Shown piece by piece: positions 15,873-23,408 of a DNA stretch of 53,332 nt (its first letter is position 1; every line of letters begins with the position of its first letter). The notes under the pieces were generated by a model. That model did not search any database. It worked only from the letters and a program-made list of their open reading frames with translations, and was not told the DNA's origin. The DNA is from Bifidobacterium breve (GTDB lineage: Bacteria; Actinomycetota; Thermoleophilia; Solirubrobacterales; Solirubrobacteraceae). The stretch is from positions 1-53,332 of the forward strand of contig CAMDBT010000010.1 in assembly GCA_945889475.1 (NCBI GenBank). The letters run 5' to 3'. Both the position numbers and the translations under genes were made by a program.

Positions 15873-16262
15873 TCAGTCGCCGAGCGCTTCGACCAGCTCG
15901 CGGTCGTGCTCGTAGCTGAGCAGCGCCAGCGCCTCGGGCTTCTTCAGCCAGCGCAGCTCGTCAACCTCGTCATTGGCTTGGAACTCGCCACTTAGAACCG
16001 TCATCCGCCAGTAGCGAACTGTTTTCGGGCGACCACGGTTATCGCTGTAACTGACGGCGTCAAGCTCCTCAACCAGCTCGCAACTGAGCCCCGTCTCCTC
16101 CTGCACTTCGCGCAGCGCTGCGCGCTCGGCGCTTTCGCTCTTATTCAGCTTGCCCTTCGGCAGCGACCAGTCGTCGTAGCGCGGGCGATGGACGATCGCG
16201 ATCCTGCCGCCCTGCTCGACAACGCCGCCGGCCGCCTCAATCGTGCGTGCGATGCCGCTCAC
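15873..16262 (-). CDS. Nudix hydrolase (MutT-like)
   Basis: A 129-residue enzyme with a complete Nudix box: G-K-L at about residue 37, Glu six positions on, and the REVQEETGL core. The segment before it, YDDWSLPKGKL, is usual in MutT1/diadenosine-polyphosphate hydrolase-like members. It hydrolyses nucleoside diphosphates linked to another group. The start ATG overlaps the stop of the upstream SixA-like phosphatase gene by four bases, so the two proteins are made together. In mycobacterial MutT1 the same two domains are fused in one protein in the order Nudix then phosphatase, which suggests that the pair here does the same job with the domains on separate chains. Confidence 0.92.
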   Translation of the reverse strand: MSGIARTIEAAGGVVEQGGRIAIVHRPRYDDWSLPKGKLNKSESAERAALREVQEETGLSCELVEELDAVSYSDNRGRPKTVRYWRMTVLSGEFQANDEVDELRWLKKPEALALLSYEHDRELVEALGD

Positions 16263-16738
16263 TGACGCCGACCGCCGGCGATCGCGATCAGCTCGTGGGG
16301 CCGCAGCAGCACAATCAGCTCGCGCCGCAGCGAGCCAATCCGAATTCCGGCCAGACCACCCTTCTTCATGTCAACCTTCGCGCCCGTGAGGTCGTAGACG
16401 ATCTGGCTGAAATCGGGCTCGTGGCCGACGATCAGCACGCGCTCGCCGTGCTCGGGGCCACAGAGTTCAAGCGCCGCTGCGCCATCGAAGCCGCCGGCCA
16501 GCGGCTCAAACTCGACAGCCTTGAAGAGCAGCGCGCCGCAGGCCTCGGCAGCGGTCTCGCGGGCCCGCACCTTGGGGCTGGTGAGCACCGCCGTCGGCTC
16601 AAAGCCGAGCGCCGCCAGCGCCTCGCCCGCCGCGCGCGCCTGCTGAACGCCGCGCTCGCTGAGCCTGCGGTCGTGGTCGTCTCGCGTGCCGTGCGGTTCG
16701 GCGTCACCGTGCCGCAGTAGCCACAGTTGCTGTGCCAT
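16259..16738 (-). CDS. sixA: SixA-like histidine phosphatase
   Basis: A 159-residue histidine phosphatase. Visible motifs are WLLRHGDAEP with the catalytic RHG, RRLSERGVQQA, an arginine strand SPKVRARETA and the second catalytic histidine in LIVGHEPDF. Length and motif order match SixA-type phosphohistidine phosphatases. It is first in a two-gene operon with the Nudix hydrolase and divergent from the APH-family kinase gene, with 46 bases between starts. By analogy to the C-terminal domain of MutT1 it may dephosphorylate a nucleotide-derived product; the alternative is phosphohistidine removal from a protein. Confidence 0.88.
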   Translation of the reverse strand: MAQQLWLLRHGDAEPHGTRDDHDRRLSERGVQQARAAGEALAALGFEPTAVLTSPKVRARETAAEACGALLFKAVEFEPLAGGFDGAAALELCGPEHGERVLIVGHEPDFSQIVYDLTGAKVDMKKGGLAGIRIGSLRRELIVLLRPHELIAIAGGRRQ

Positions 16739-16784
16739 CGCAGCGCAGGGTAAACGACTGCGGGGGGCGGCGACGGGTAGCTTT

Positions 16785-17879
16785 ATGCGCCCGATGTCTG
16801 TTCATGAAATCGCCAGCGACGACATTGTCGCCAGCCATCGTGAAGGCGAAGCCAACGAGCGCCCGCCGCTGGTTGTGCTGGAGCCGCTGACCGAGTTCCT
16901 CGACGAGGCCGGAATCGGGCAGGGTGAACTGGAGATCGCGCCGATCGGTGAAGGCCACTCGAACGTGACCTACGCGGTCACGCGCGGCGATGCCCGCTTC
17001 ATTCTGCGCCGCCCACCGCGCGGGCCGCTGCCACCGAGCGCCCACGACGTACTGCGCGAAGCGCGCGTGATCGGCGCGCTCGGACCGACCGCGGCGCGGG
17101 TGCCGAAGGTCTTGGCGGTCGGCGACGATGTGTCGATAATCGGCGCACCGTTTTTCATCATGGAACACGTTGACGGTGAGGTAATCAGCAGCAAGCTGCC
17201 GGCCGTCTTCGACGATCCGGCGCAGCGGACGAAGCTCGGCGAGGAGCTGATTGACGCGCTCGTGGAGCTACACAGCGTTGGCTGGGAGAGTGCCGGGCTC
17301 GAAGGGTTCGGCAAGCCGACCGGCTACCTCGAGCGCCAGCTGCGCCGCTTTGGCGGCCTTTGGGAGCACAACCGCACGCGTGAGCTCGAGGACGTTGAGG
17401 CTGTCGGCGAATGGCTGGCGGCGACGATGCCCGAGTCGGGCCCGGCAACAATCGTTCACGGCGACTACCGGCTTGGCAACGTGATCTACGCGGCGAGCAG
17501 CCCAACGCGGCTGGAGGCGATTCTCGACTGGGAGATGGCGACGATCGGCGACCCGCTCGCTGACCTCGGCTACTTCGCAACGCTCTACGTTGACCGTGAC
17601 GACCCACCGCTGGGGATGTTTGAGCTGAGCTCGGTCACGCGCGAGCCGGGCTTCCCGCGACGCGCCGACCTGATCGCCCGCTACGAGCAACGCTCGGGGC
17701 GCGAGATGCCAGACATCCGCTGGTACCAGACGCTCGCGCTGTGGAAGTCGGTGGTCTTCATGGAAGGCAACTACAAGCGCGCCGTCGCTGGCTCAACCGA
17801 CGATCCGTTCTTGGCCCAATTCGGTGAAGGCGTGGCTGAACTGGCCGCCCGCGCGCGGGCGCTCAGCGATGGTGCCTGA
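16785..17879 (+). CDS. APH-family phosphotransferase, ACAD10/11 and LvaA type
   Basis: A 364-residue kinase-fold protein. It has GEGHSNVTYAV (glycine loop), FILRRPPRGPL (ATP-binding lysine replaced by Arg in this branch), FFIMEHVDGEV (hinge), the catalytic loop VHGDYRLGNVIY and the metal motif AILDWEMATIGDPLADLGY. The RRPP and IGDPLADLGY forms are typical of the branch found at the N-terminus of ACAD11 and in bacterial LvaA, which phosphorylates 4-hydroxyacyl-CoA during levulinate and 4-hydroxy-acid breakdown. It is therefore unlikely to be an antibiotic resistance gene. The start is ATG at 16785 (GGGTAG upstream); ATG at 16794 is an alternative. The stop overlaps the HAD phosphatase gene. 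Confidence 0.85.
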   Translation: MRPMSVHEIASDDIVASHREGEANERPPLVVLEPLTEFLDEAGIGQGELEIAPIGEGHSNVTYAVTRGDARFILRRPPRGPLPPSAHDVLREARVIGALGPTAARVPKVLAVGDDVSIIGAPFFIMEHVDGEVISSKLPAVFDDPAQRTKLGEELIDALVELHSVGWESAGLEGFGKPTGYLERQLRRFGGLWEHNRTRELEDVEAVGEWLAATMPESGPATIVHGDYRLGNVIYAASSPTRLEAILDWEMATIGDPLADLGYFATLYVDRDDPPLGMFELSSVTREPGFPRRADLIARYEQRSGREMPDIRWYQTLALWKSVVFMEGNYKRAVAGSTDDPFLAQFGEGVAELAARARALSDGA

Positions 17880-18498
17880 GCCCAAGCCGCGCGGCCTACT
17901 ACTCGACTGGGGCGGGGTGCTGACGAGCGACGTCTTCGCCGGCTTCAAGAGCTTCTGCGAGGACGAAGGGATCGATCCGTTGCGCGTGCGCGAGCTGTTC
18001 GCGGCCGACCCAGCCGGCCGCCAGGCGCTGGTGGAGCTGGAGACGGGAGTGATCAGCGAGCCGCAGTTCGAGCTGAAGCTGGCGGCTCTGCTGGGACTTG
18101 GCGACGAGCGTGCGAGCGGTCTGGCTGACCGCATCTTCAGCTCGATCGTCGCCGAAGAGGAGCTCTTTGCGGCGCTGCGGATCGCTCGTGCCAACGGGAT
18201 CCGCACCGGCCTGCTGTCAAATTCGTGGGGCCTTGAGCGCTACCCGCACGAGCAACTTCCCCAGCTCTTCGACGCGACCGTGATCAGCGGCCGCGAAGGC
18301 GTTCGCAAGCCCGACGAGGCGATCTACCGGATCGCGACCGAGCGCCTTGCGCTCCCGGCCGAAGAGATCGTCTTCGTCGACGATCTTCCCGGCAACCTGA
18401 AACCGGCGCGGGCGCTGGGAATGATCACCATCCACCACACCAGCGCGGCGCAGACGCTCGATCAGCTCGAGGCGCACTTCGAGCTATCGCTGCGCTAG
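17869..18498 (+). CDS. HAD-IA family phosphatase-like protein
   Basis: A 209-residue HAD-fold protein. Motif I is LLLDWGGVLTSD: the first Asp is present but the second, usually the general acid, is Gly, as in the sEH-N/ACAD10 subgroup with a DxGGVL motif. Motif II is LLSNSW, motif III KPDEAIYRIA, and motif IV VFVDDLPGNL. The cap is a four-helix C1 type between about residues 20 and 90. The start overlaps the end of the APH kinase gene by 11 bases (ATG 17869; GTG 17872 is possible). In vertebrate ACAD10 a HAD domain of this type and an APH domain are fused, so the adjacency is meaningful. The 3' end overlaps the convergent ctaG gene by four bases. Confidence 0.87.
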   Translation: MVPEPKPRGLLLDWGGVLTSDVFAGFKSFCEDEGIDPLRVRELFAADPAGRQALVELETGVISEPQFELKLAALLGLGDERASGLADRIFSSIVAEEELFAALRIARANGIRTGLLSNSWGLERYPHEQLPQLFDATVISGREGVRKPDEAIYRIATERLALPAEEIVFVDDLPGNLKPARALGMITIHHTSAAQTLDQLEAHFELSLR

Positions 18499-19358
18499 CT
18501 CAGCAAGCCAGCGGCGATCCGCTCGCGCAGCTCCTCGCCGCGGCCAGCGGCGACGGCGCGGGCCGCGCGCGCGTCGGTCAGCTCAACGCCTCTGCCACGG
18601 GCGAACTCAACCAGCTGTTGGCGCTCATCGCTCTGCCGTGCGGTCTTGAGGAAGAGCCAAGCCAGCAGGCCGATCGTCAGCAGCGACCCTTCCAGCATCA
18701 TGATCCCGCCAGCCATCGCCTGGTCGGATGGTGCTCCCACTCCCCAGTCGGCGCGACCGGGATCGTAGACGCGATAGAAGACCTCACCGAAGATCAGCAC
18801 GTTGCCGAGCGCAGCGCCGGTCAGTCGCACGGCGATGATGTAGACGAACTGGGCAGCGGTACCGAACCAGGCCGGCTTTGGCAGCGGCCCGAGCAGCGCC
18901 ATCCAGATGTTGATGCCGAAGAAGATGAAGGCCGCGTGCTGGACGACGTGGATCAGCTCGTCGCGAACCGCTGCCTCGTGGAAGAGCGGTAGGTGCCAGA
19001 GGTAGAGGTTGACCGCCCAGAGCACGAAGGCGACGATCGGGTTGAGGAAGATTTGCAGATGACCGAAGCCGGGCAGTTGCAGCACTGGAGCGAGCAGCGG
19101 CGCCGTCAACCCGAGGACGATTAGCAGCGTCGCGATGTCGCCGAGCAGCAGATGCTCGGCCATGTGAACGGAGAAAAGATCCTCGGCGACGGTGCCGATC
19201 GGGGAGCCGACGGCGACAACTAGAAGAGCCAGCCCTGAGAGCATTGACACTTGGCGCCAGCCGGGCACGGCGCGGCGCGTTGCGCGCAGCGTTTGGACGC
19301 GGCGCGCGTAGAGCGCAGCGATAATCACCGCCGGCAGAAGCAGCAGGAAGAGCAGCAC
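18495..19358 (-). CDS. ctaG: Cytochrome c oxidase assembly protein CtaG (caa3 type)
   Basis: A 287-residue integral membrane protein with about seven hydrophobic segments. It carries the family's histidine-rich motif FSVHMAEHLLLGD, the NLYLWHLPLF segment, HVVQHAAFIFFGINIW, and a soluble basic C-terminal tail of about 45 residues. CtaG of this type helps assemble the copper centre of aa3/caa3 cytochrome oxidases. The start is a GTG; a Leu-rich N-terminal helix begins at once. No oxidase genes are nearby. It is convergent with the HAD gene and lies downstream of the remnant glutamine amidotransferase sequence on the same strand. Confidence 0.87.
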   Translation of the reverse strand: MLLFLLLLPAVIIAALYARRVQTLRATRRAVPGWRQVSMLSGLALLVVAVGSPIGTVAEDLFSVHMAEHLLLGDIATLLIVLGLTAPLLAPVLQLPGFGHLQIFLNPIVAFVLWAVNLYLWHLPLFHEAAVRDELIHVVQHAAFIFFGINIWMALLGPLPKPAWFGTAAQFVYIIAVRLTGAALGNVLIFGEVFYRVYDPGRADWGVGAPSDQAMAGGIMMLEGSLLTIGLLAWLFLKTARQSDERQQLVEFARGRGVELTDARAARAVAAGRGEELRERIAAGLLS

Positions 19359-19364
19359 GGGTAA

Positions 19365-19499
19365 CTAGGTTACGCCGCGCGCCTGAACTACAAGCTCCGC
19401 GAAGAGGGCGTCTCCGGCTGGCACTCCGGCGAGCAGCTCGGGATGCCACTGAATCCCCACAAACCAAGCTCCGTGATCGATCTCAGCGCTGCGACGGAG
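19365..19499 (-). pseudogene. C-terminal remnant of a class I glutamine amidotransferase (peptidase C26-like)
   Basis: The minus strand encodes about 44 residues that end at a TAG at 19365-19367 and contain DHGAWFVGIQWHPELL, then AGDALFAELVVQA. G-I-Q-W-H-P-E is the C-terminal catalytic His/Glu motif of class I glutamine amidotransferases, and the downstream helix fits the gamma-glutamyl-GABA hydrolase (PuuD, C26) end. Upstream the frame hits TAA at 19500-19502, inside the end of the nitrilase gene, and no cysteine nucleophile domain is present. So this is the 3' stub of a gene whose body has been deleted. It overlaps the last 17 bases of the nitrilase gene. The only live alternative is a chance match, which I consider unlikely. 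Confidence 0.72.
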
Positions 19500-20265
19500 T
19501 TACAACCTCTAACTGCGGCGGAATGTTGCGCAGATAATCGGCCGGGCCTTCACCGTGCGGTGGCATCCCGACCTCGGCGACAATCAAGCACTGCTCGCCC
19601 TCGGGAGCGCTCTCTTGCACCGTGCCGTCGGCGCCAACCAACCGCGTTCCGCCAACGAAGTCGAGCCCCATCTCGGAGCCGATCCGGTTGACGTAGCAGT
19701 GCGGTACGCGGTTATCGAGGGCGCGCGCCCGCGAAGAAAGCTCGTGATCGGCAAAGTAAGGCGCCATGTTGGCCGACGAAGTCACGAGTAGATCGGCGCC
19801 GGCGACGGCAAGCGCCCGAGCCAGCTCTGGGAACTCGATCTCGTAACAGATCAAGAGCCCGATCCGCCGGCCGGCCAGCTCGACGATCTTTAGCTGCTCG
19901 CCGGGCTCGAACGAAGATCTCTCGTCGCCCCAGAGCGAGATCTTGCGATGTACTCCAACAACCTCGCCCGCCGCATCGATCGCGACCAACGAATTTGCAA
20001 CCGCGTCGCCGCGCTTCTCGGCAAGGCCGATCAGCACCGCCGTCTTCGCTTCAGCCGCCGCGCGGCGAACTACTTCAAGCTCCGGTCCGTCCAGTTCCAC
20101 CGCTGTCTGCTGGATCGTCGCCAGGTCATAGCCGCCTAGATAGAGCTCTGGAAAGATCGCGAGCTCGGCCTCAGGGCGCAGGCCAATCGCTGTCGCCGCG
20201 GTGGCAGCGTTGGCAGCCAGATCACCCGGCGCCGGGGCAAGCTGGGCGAGCAGGACGGTCGTCAA
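19483..20265 (-). CDS. Carbon-nitrogen hydrolase (nitrilase superfamily amidase)
   Basis: A 260-residue cytoplasmic amidase with the full catalytic triad: Glu40 in AIFPELYLGGY, Lys108 in VHRKISLWGDE and Cys140 in LLICYEIEFPE. The fold runs to about residue 245. The start is taken as TTG at 20265, four bases after the ureohydrolase stop, giving the usual N-terminus TTVLLAQLAPAPGD; upstream in-frame codons overlap that gene and are not family-like. Relatives include omega-amidase, N-carbamoylputrescine amidase and 4-guanidinobutyramide amidase. Next to a ureohydrolase and an aldehyde dehydrogenase, the last of these is a reasonable guess. The 3' end runs into the remnant of a glutamine amidotransferase gene. 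Confidence 0.88.
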   Translation of the reverse strand: MTTVLLAQLAPAPGDLAANAATAATAIGLRPEAELAIFPELYLGGYDLATIQQTAVELDGPELEVVRRAAAEAKTAVLIGLAEKRGDAVANSLVAIDAAGEVVGVHRKISLWGDERSSFEPGEQLKIVELAGRRIGLLICYEIEFPELARALAVAGADLLVTSSANMAPYFADHELSSRARALDNRVPHCYVNRIGSEMGLDFVGGTRLVGADGTVQESAPEGEQCLIVAEVGMPPHGEGPADYLRNIPPQLEVVTPSQR

Positions 20266-20269
20266 GGCA

Positions 20270-21241
20270 TCAGCGTCCTGCGCCGGCGTGAAATGCCATC
20301 GCCTCGATCGCGATCCGGCCCGCAATCAGTGCTGTTGCAGGTGTCGCATCGAGACTAGGCGCCGCTTCGACGACATCAACGCCGATCAGTCCGTTGGTGC
20401 TCACGCCGCGGACGATCTCGATCGCCTCTCGGCTGGTCAGACCGCCCGGAGTTGGGCAGCAGGTACCGGGCGCGTGTGCGGCATCGAGGCTGTCAACATC
20501 GAATGAGAGGTAAAGCCCCTCGCTCGATGAGCCAGCAACCTCAAGCGCCTTGTCGATCGCCCACTTTGTGCCCTTCTCCCAGATCTCCTCGAGCCAGACC
20601 ACGGTGATCCCCTGCTCGCGGCAGTACTCAATCTCGGTCCGCGGGTTCATCCAACCGGAGATCCCGACCAAGGCGATCTTCTTGGGGTCGAAGCCCGCGT
20701 CAACGGCTCGCGTGATCGGGCAGCAGTGGTTGAGCAGCTCGCCGCCGACGTCCGGCGCAGTGTCAAGGTGCGTGTCAATCAGGATCAGGCCCGGGTCGCT
20801 GTAGCGCTCGCGAACCGCTCGCACCGCGGGGATCGAGATCGAGTGGTCGCCCCCGAGCGTTACCGGCAGCGCGCCAGCGTCAAGGATCTGGCCGATGTCG
20901 CGCTGCGCGTTAGCGAAGGTGCTCTGGGCGTTCGCCAAGATCACATCGCAGTCGCCGCAGTCGACCGGCGCGAGAGCGTCGATCAGATCGAAGTCGAACA
21001 TCGCGTTGTAGCTGAGGAACTGGCAGGAGACCTCGCGGATACCACGGGGCCCGTAGTTGGCCCCGCTGCGGCTGATGTTGGTGGCGTCAAACGGAATCCC
21101 GTAGATCGCAGCCTTGGCTCCTGCGCTCTTGAGCGCCCCGGCGTCCGCTTCAACATGCGGGAAGCGCATGAATGAGCCGACGAGCCCGGCGTGCAGCAGG
21201 CTGGTCCACATAGTCCGGTCAACCTCTTGGCTTTTCGCCAC
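20270..21241 (-). CDS. Ureohydrolase (agmatinase/guanidinobutyrase-like)
   Basis: A 323-residue arginase-family enzyme. All manganese ligands are present: His133 in GGDHS, Asp156-His158-Asp160 in IDTHLDT, Asp248 and Asp250 in SFDVDSLD, and Glu292 in DVVEAAP. Two segments depart from the usual text: DAH is DTH, and DP-x3-PGT is DAAHAPGT followed by CCPTPGG, next to the substrate pocket. The family splits guanidino compounds to urea and an amine; agmatine, guanidinobutyrate and guanidine are candidates and sequence alone does not decide. The GTG start has a strong ribosome site, GAGGAGG, five bases upstream. It is flanked by the aldehyde dehydrogenase (42 bases upstream) and the amidase (downstream). 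Confidence 0.9.
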   Translation of the reverse strand: MAKSQEVDRTMWTSLLHAGLVGSFMRFPHVEADAGALKSAGAKAAIYGIPFDATNISRSGANYGPRGIREVSCQFLSYNAMFDFDLIDALAPVDCGDCDVILANAQSTFANAQRDIGQILDAGALPVTLGGDHSISIPAVRAVRERYSDPGLILIDTHLDTAPDVGGELLNHCCPITRAVDAGFDPKKIALVGISGWMNPRTEIEYCREQGITVVWLEEIWEKGTKWAIDKALEVAGSSSEGLYLSFDVDSLDAAHAPGTCCPTPGGLTSREAIEIVRGVSTNGLIGVDVVEAAPSLDATPATALIAGRIAIEAMAFHAGAGR

Positions 21242-21283
21242 GACTTCCTCCTCAGTGTTGTTTTGATCGCCCGAGTGCGGCGC

Positions 21284-22831
21284 TTAGTCGCGGCTGCCGC
21301 GGCCGTAGAGGAAGCCAAAGAGCTTGCCGAGGCGGTTGGTCATCTTCTCGGTGTACGGGAACATGTGGACGTCGCGCTTGGGATGCAGGCGCGAGACGAG
21401 AATTGACTGCTGCTGGCAGAACTTGCGGATGCCGCCAGCGCCGTGGCGCGAGCCGATGCCCGAAGTTTTCGCGCCGCCCATCGGCAACTCCAGCGCGATG
21501 TAGTTGATCATCGCGTCGTTGACGCAGACAGCGCCAGCGTGAACTCGCTTGGCGATCTCCTCACCGCGCGCGACGTCACGGGTGAAGACCGATGCGGCCA
21601 GTCCGAACTCGCTGTCGTTGGCGAGGCGAATCGCTTCCTCGGCGTCATCAACCTTCATGATCGGCAGGGTCGGGCCGAAGGTCTCCTCGTTCATCGCTGT
21701 CATCGAGTGATCAACGTCTACGAGCACAGTCGGCTCGAAGAAGTCACCCGGGCCGCTGCCGCGCTTGCCGCCGGTGAGCGCCTTCGCGCCGTTGGCGAGG
21801 GCGTCATTGACGTGGCGTTCGACAATGTCAACCTGAGGCGGGAAGGTCATTGCGCCAATCTCGACCGTGCCGGGCCCGGAGCTAATCCCCTGGCGCAGAG
21901 CCTTCACTTTTTCAGTCACCTTCTCGACGAACTCGTCGTAAACCGGCGCCTCGACGTAAACCCGCTCAGTTGAGATGCAGGTCTGGCCCGAGTTCTGCAT
22001 CGAGAAAAAGACGGCCGAGTTGGCTGCTCGCTCAATGTCGGCGTCGCGCAGAACGATCATCGGGTCCTTGCCACCAAGCTCCAGCGAGCATGGGATCAGA
22101 CGCTCGGCAGCCATCACGGCAACCTTGCGGCCGGTCGCGGTGGAGCCGGTGAACATGATCATGTCGACATGCTCAACAAGCGCGCGGCCGGTGTCGCCGC
22201 GGCCGGTCGCGACCTGAAAGACGCCCGCCGGCATCCCGCACTGATCGAGGCAGCGGGCCATCAAGAGCGAGGTCAGCGGAGTCACTTCGCTGGGCTTGAG
22301 GATCACGCTGTTGCCAGCCGCCATTGCCGGGATGCAGTCGCCGAACGAATTCGTCAGCGGGTAGTTCCAAGGCCCGATGATCCCGATCAGGCCAAGCGGG
22401 CGGTAGCTGACCATCAGCTTCTTGCCCTTGACCATCAGGCTGGCGGACTTGACCTTGACGTCGGCGAGGTACTCGGGCGCCTGCTTGGCCCAGAAACCGA
22501 AGGCGGCGGCGCCGTAGGAGATCTCCGCGAGCTGCGCGTCCTCATAGGTCTTGCCGGTCTCGGAGACGATCGTTTCGATCACCTCTTCCTTGTGGTCAAT
22601 GATCCACTTCTGAGCGCGAAGCAGAATCTTGGCGCGGCCTTCGAAGCCAAGCGCCTCCCATGCGGGCTGAACGGCGCGGCCGCGCTCGGCCATCGCCTGC
22701 ACGTCGGCGGGCCCAAGGTCGGGGACGTTGTCGATGATCTGGCCCGTCGCCGGATTCACAACGTCGATCGTTGAAGCCGCCGTCGACGCCTGCGCGTCGG
22801 TCGACTTTGGACTTTGCTTGACGGTAGTCAT
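21284..22831 (-). CDS. Aldehyde dehydrogenase (GabD2/succinate-semialdehyde-type)
   Basis: A 515-residue NAD(P)-dependent dehydrogenase with Asn156 in GPWNYPLT, Glu251 in LELGGKDPMIV and catalytic Cys285 in NSGQTCIS. The closest type I recall is actinobacterial GabD2, with which it shares MFTGS-x-ATG and the GRRHG-like GSRHGAGGIRKF end. The C-terminus has about 25 extra residues with an aromatic, basic character (FPYTEKMTNRLGKLFGFLYG), as in mycobacterial relatives, which may contact membrane. A clear ribosome site (GAGGAG) precedes the ATG. It is first in the operon with the ureohydrolase and amidase, fitting oxidation of an aminoaldehyde or succinate semialdehyde. Confidence 0.92.
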   Translation of the reverse strand: MTTVKQSPKSTDAQASTAASTIDVVNPATGQIIDNVPDLGPADVQAMAERGRAVQPAWEALGFEGRAKILLRAQKWIIDHKEEVIETIVSETGKTYEDAQLAEISYGAAAFGFWAKQAPEYLADVKVKSASLMVKGKKLMVSYRPLGLIGIIGPWNYPLTNSFGDCIPAMAAGNSVILKPSEVTPLTSLLMARCLDQCGMPAGVFQVATGRGDTGRALVEHVDMIMFTGSTATGRKVAVMAAERLIPCSLELGGKDPMIVLRDADIERAANSAVFFSMQNSGQTCISTERVYVEAPVYDEFVEKVTEKVKALRQGISSGPGTVEIGAMTFPPQVDIVERHVNDALANGAKALTGGKRGSGPGDFFEPTVLVDVDHSMTAMNEETFGPTLPIMKVDDAEEAIRLANDSEFGLAASVFTRDVARGEEIAKRVHAGAVCVNDAMINYIALELPMGGAKTSGIGSRHGAGGIRKFCQQQSILVSRLHPKRDVHMFPYTEKMTNRLGKLFGFLYGRGSRD

Positions 22832-22869
22832 CTGCTGCTCCTCTACTCGGCTAACACCCTCCCAAGACC

Positions 22870-23325
22870 CTACTCCACTTCGAGCAAAGTGATCCCGACC
22901 GGCTCAACCGGCATGTCGCGGCCGTCGGTGGTGACGCTCTGAATCTTGTCTACGACGTCCATTCCGCCCGTTACTTCGCCAAAAACGGTGTGCTTGCCGT
23001 CAAGGTGCGGGCAAGCAGCTGCGGTAACGATGAAGAACTGCGAGCCGTTCGTGTTCGGGCCAGCGTTGGCCATCGCCAGCGCGCCGCGAACAACTGCGTG
23101 CTCGTTGAACTCATCCTCAAACTGGTAGCCGGGACCGCCGGTGCCGGTCCCCTCAGGGCAGCCGCCCTGAATCATGAAGTCGGGGATCACGCGATGGAAG
23201 GTGAGGCCGTCGTAGAAGCCATCTTGGGCTAGCTTGCGGAAGTTCTGAACCGTCTTCGGCGCATCATCCTCGAACAGCTCGATCTTGATATCGCCTTCAC
23301 TCGTGGTCATCGTCGCGGCGGACAT
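22870..23325 (-). CDS. Cyclophilin-type peptidyl-prolyl isomerase
   Basis: A 151-residue cytoplasmic cyclophilin. It has the catalytic arginine segment [14 protein letters not shown], the [15 protein letters not shown] loop, [18 protein letters not shown] and [12 protein letters not shown], all standard for single-domain PpiA/PpiB-type enzymes. It speeds cis-trans isomerisation of prolyl bonds in folding proteins. No signal peptide is present. The ATG has AGAGG upstream. It is on the same strand as the gene before it, with an 83-base gap in which I see no convincing promoter. Confidence 0.95.
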   Translation of the reverse strand: MSAATMTTSEGDIKIELFEDDAPKTVQNFRKLAQDGFYDGLTFHRVIPDFMIQGGCPEGTGTGGPGYQFEDEFNEHAVVRGALAMANAGPNTNGSQFFIVTAAACPHLDGKHTVFGEVTGGMDVVDKIQSVTTDGRDMPVEPVGITLLEVE

Positions 23326-23408
23326 AAACGGCGTTCCTCTCGTATGCGGGTTGGTTGCGCGTCAAGCTGCGCAGCAGGAACCTAAACGATAACCGGCTGC
23401 GCTGGTGC

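Noticed and set aside
16785-17879. Aminoglycoside resistance gene
   Set aside because: The APH fold is present, but the motifs are those of the ACAD11/LvaA branch that acts on CoA-linked hydroxy acids.
23339-23365. Promoter for the cyclophilin gene (TTGACG and TACGAG on the minus strand)
   Set aside because: The putative -10 overlaps the ribosome site and would leave an 8-base leader; spacing is also short.
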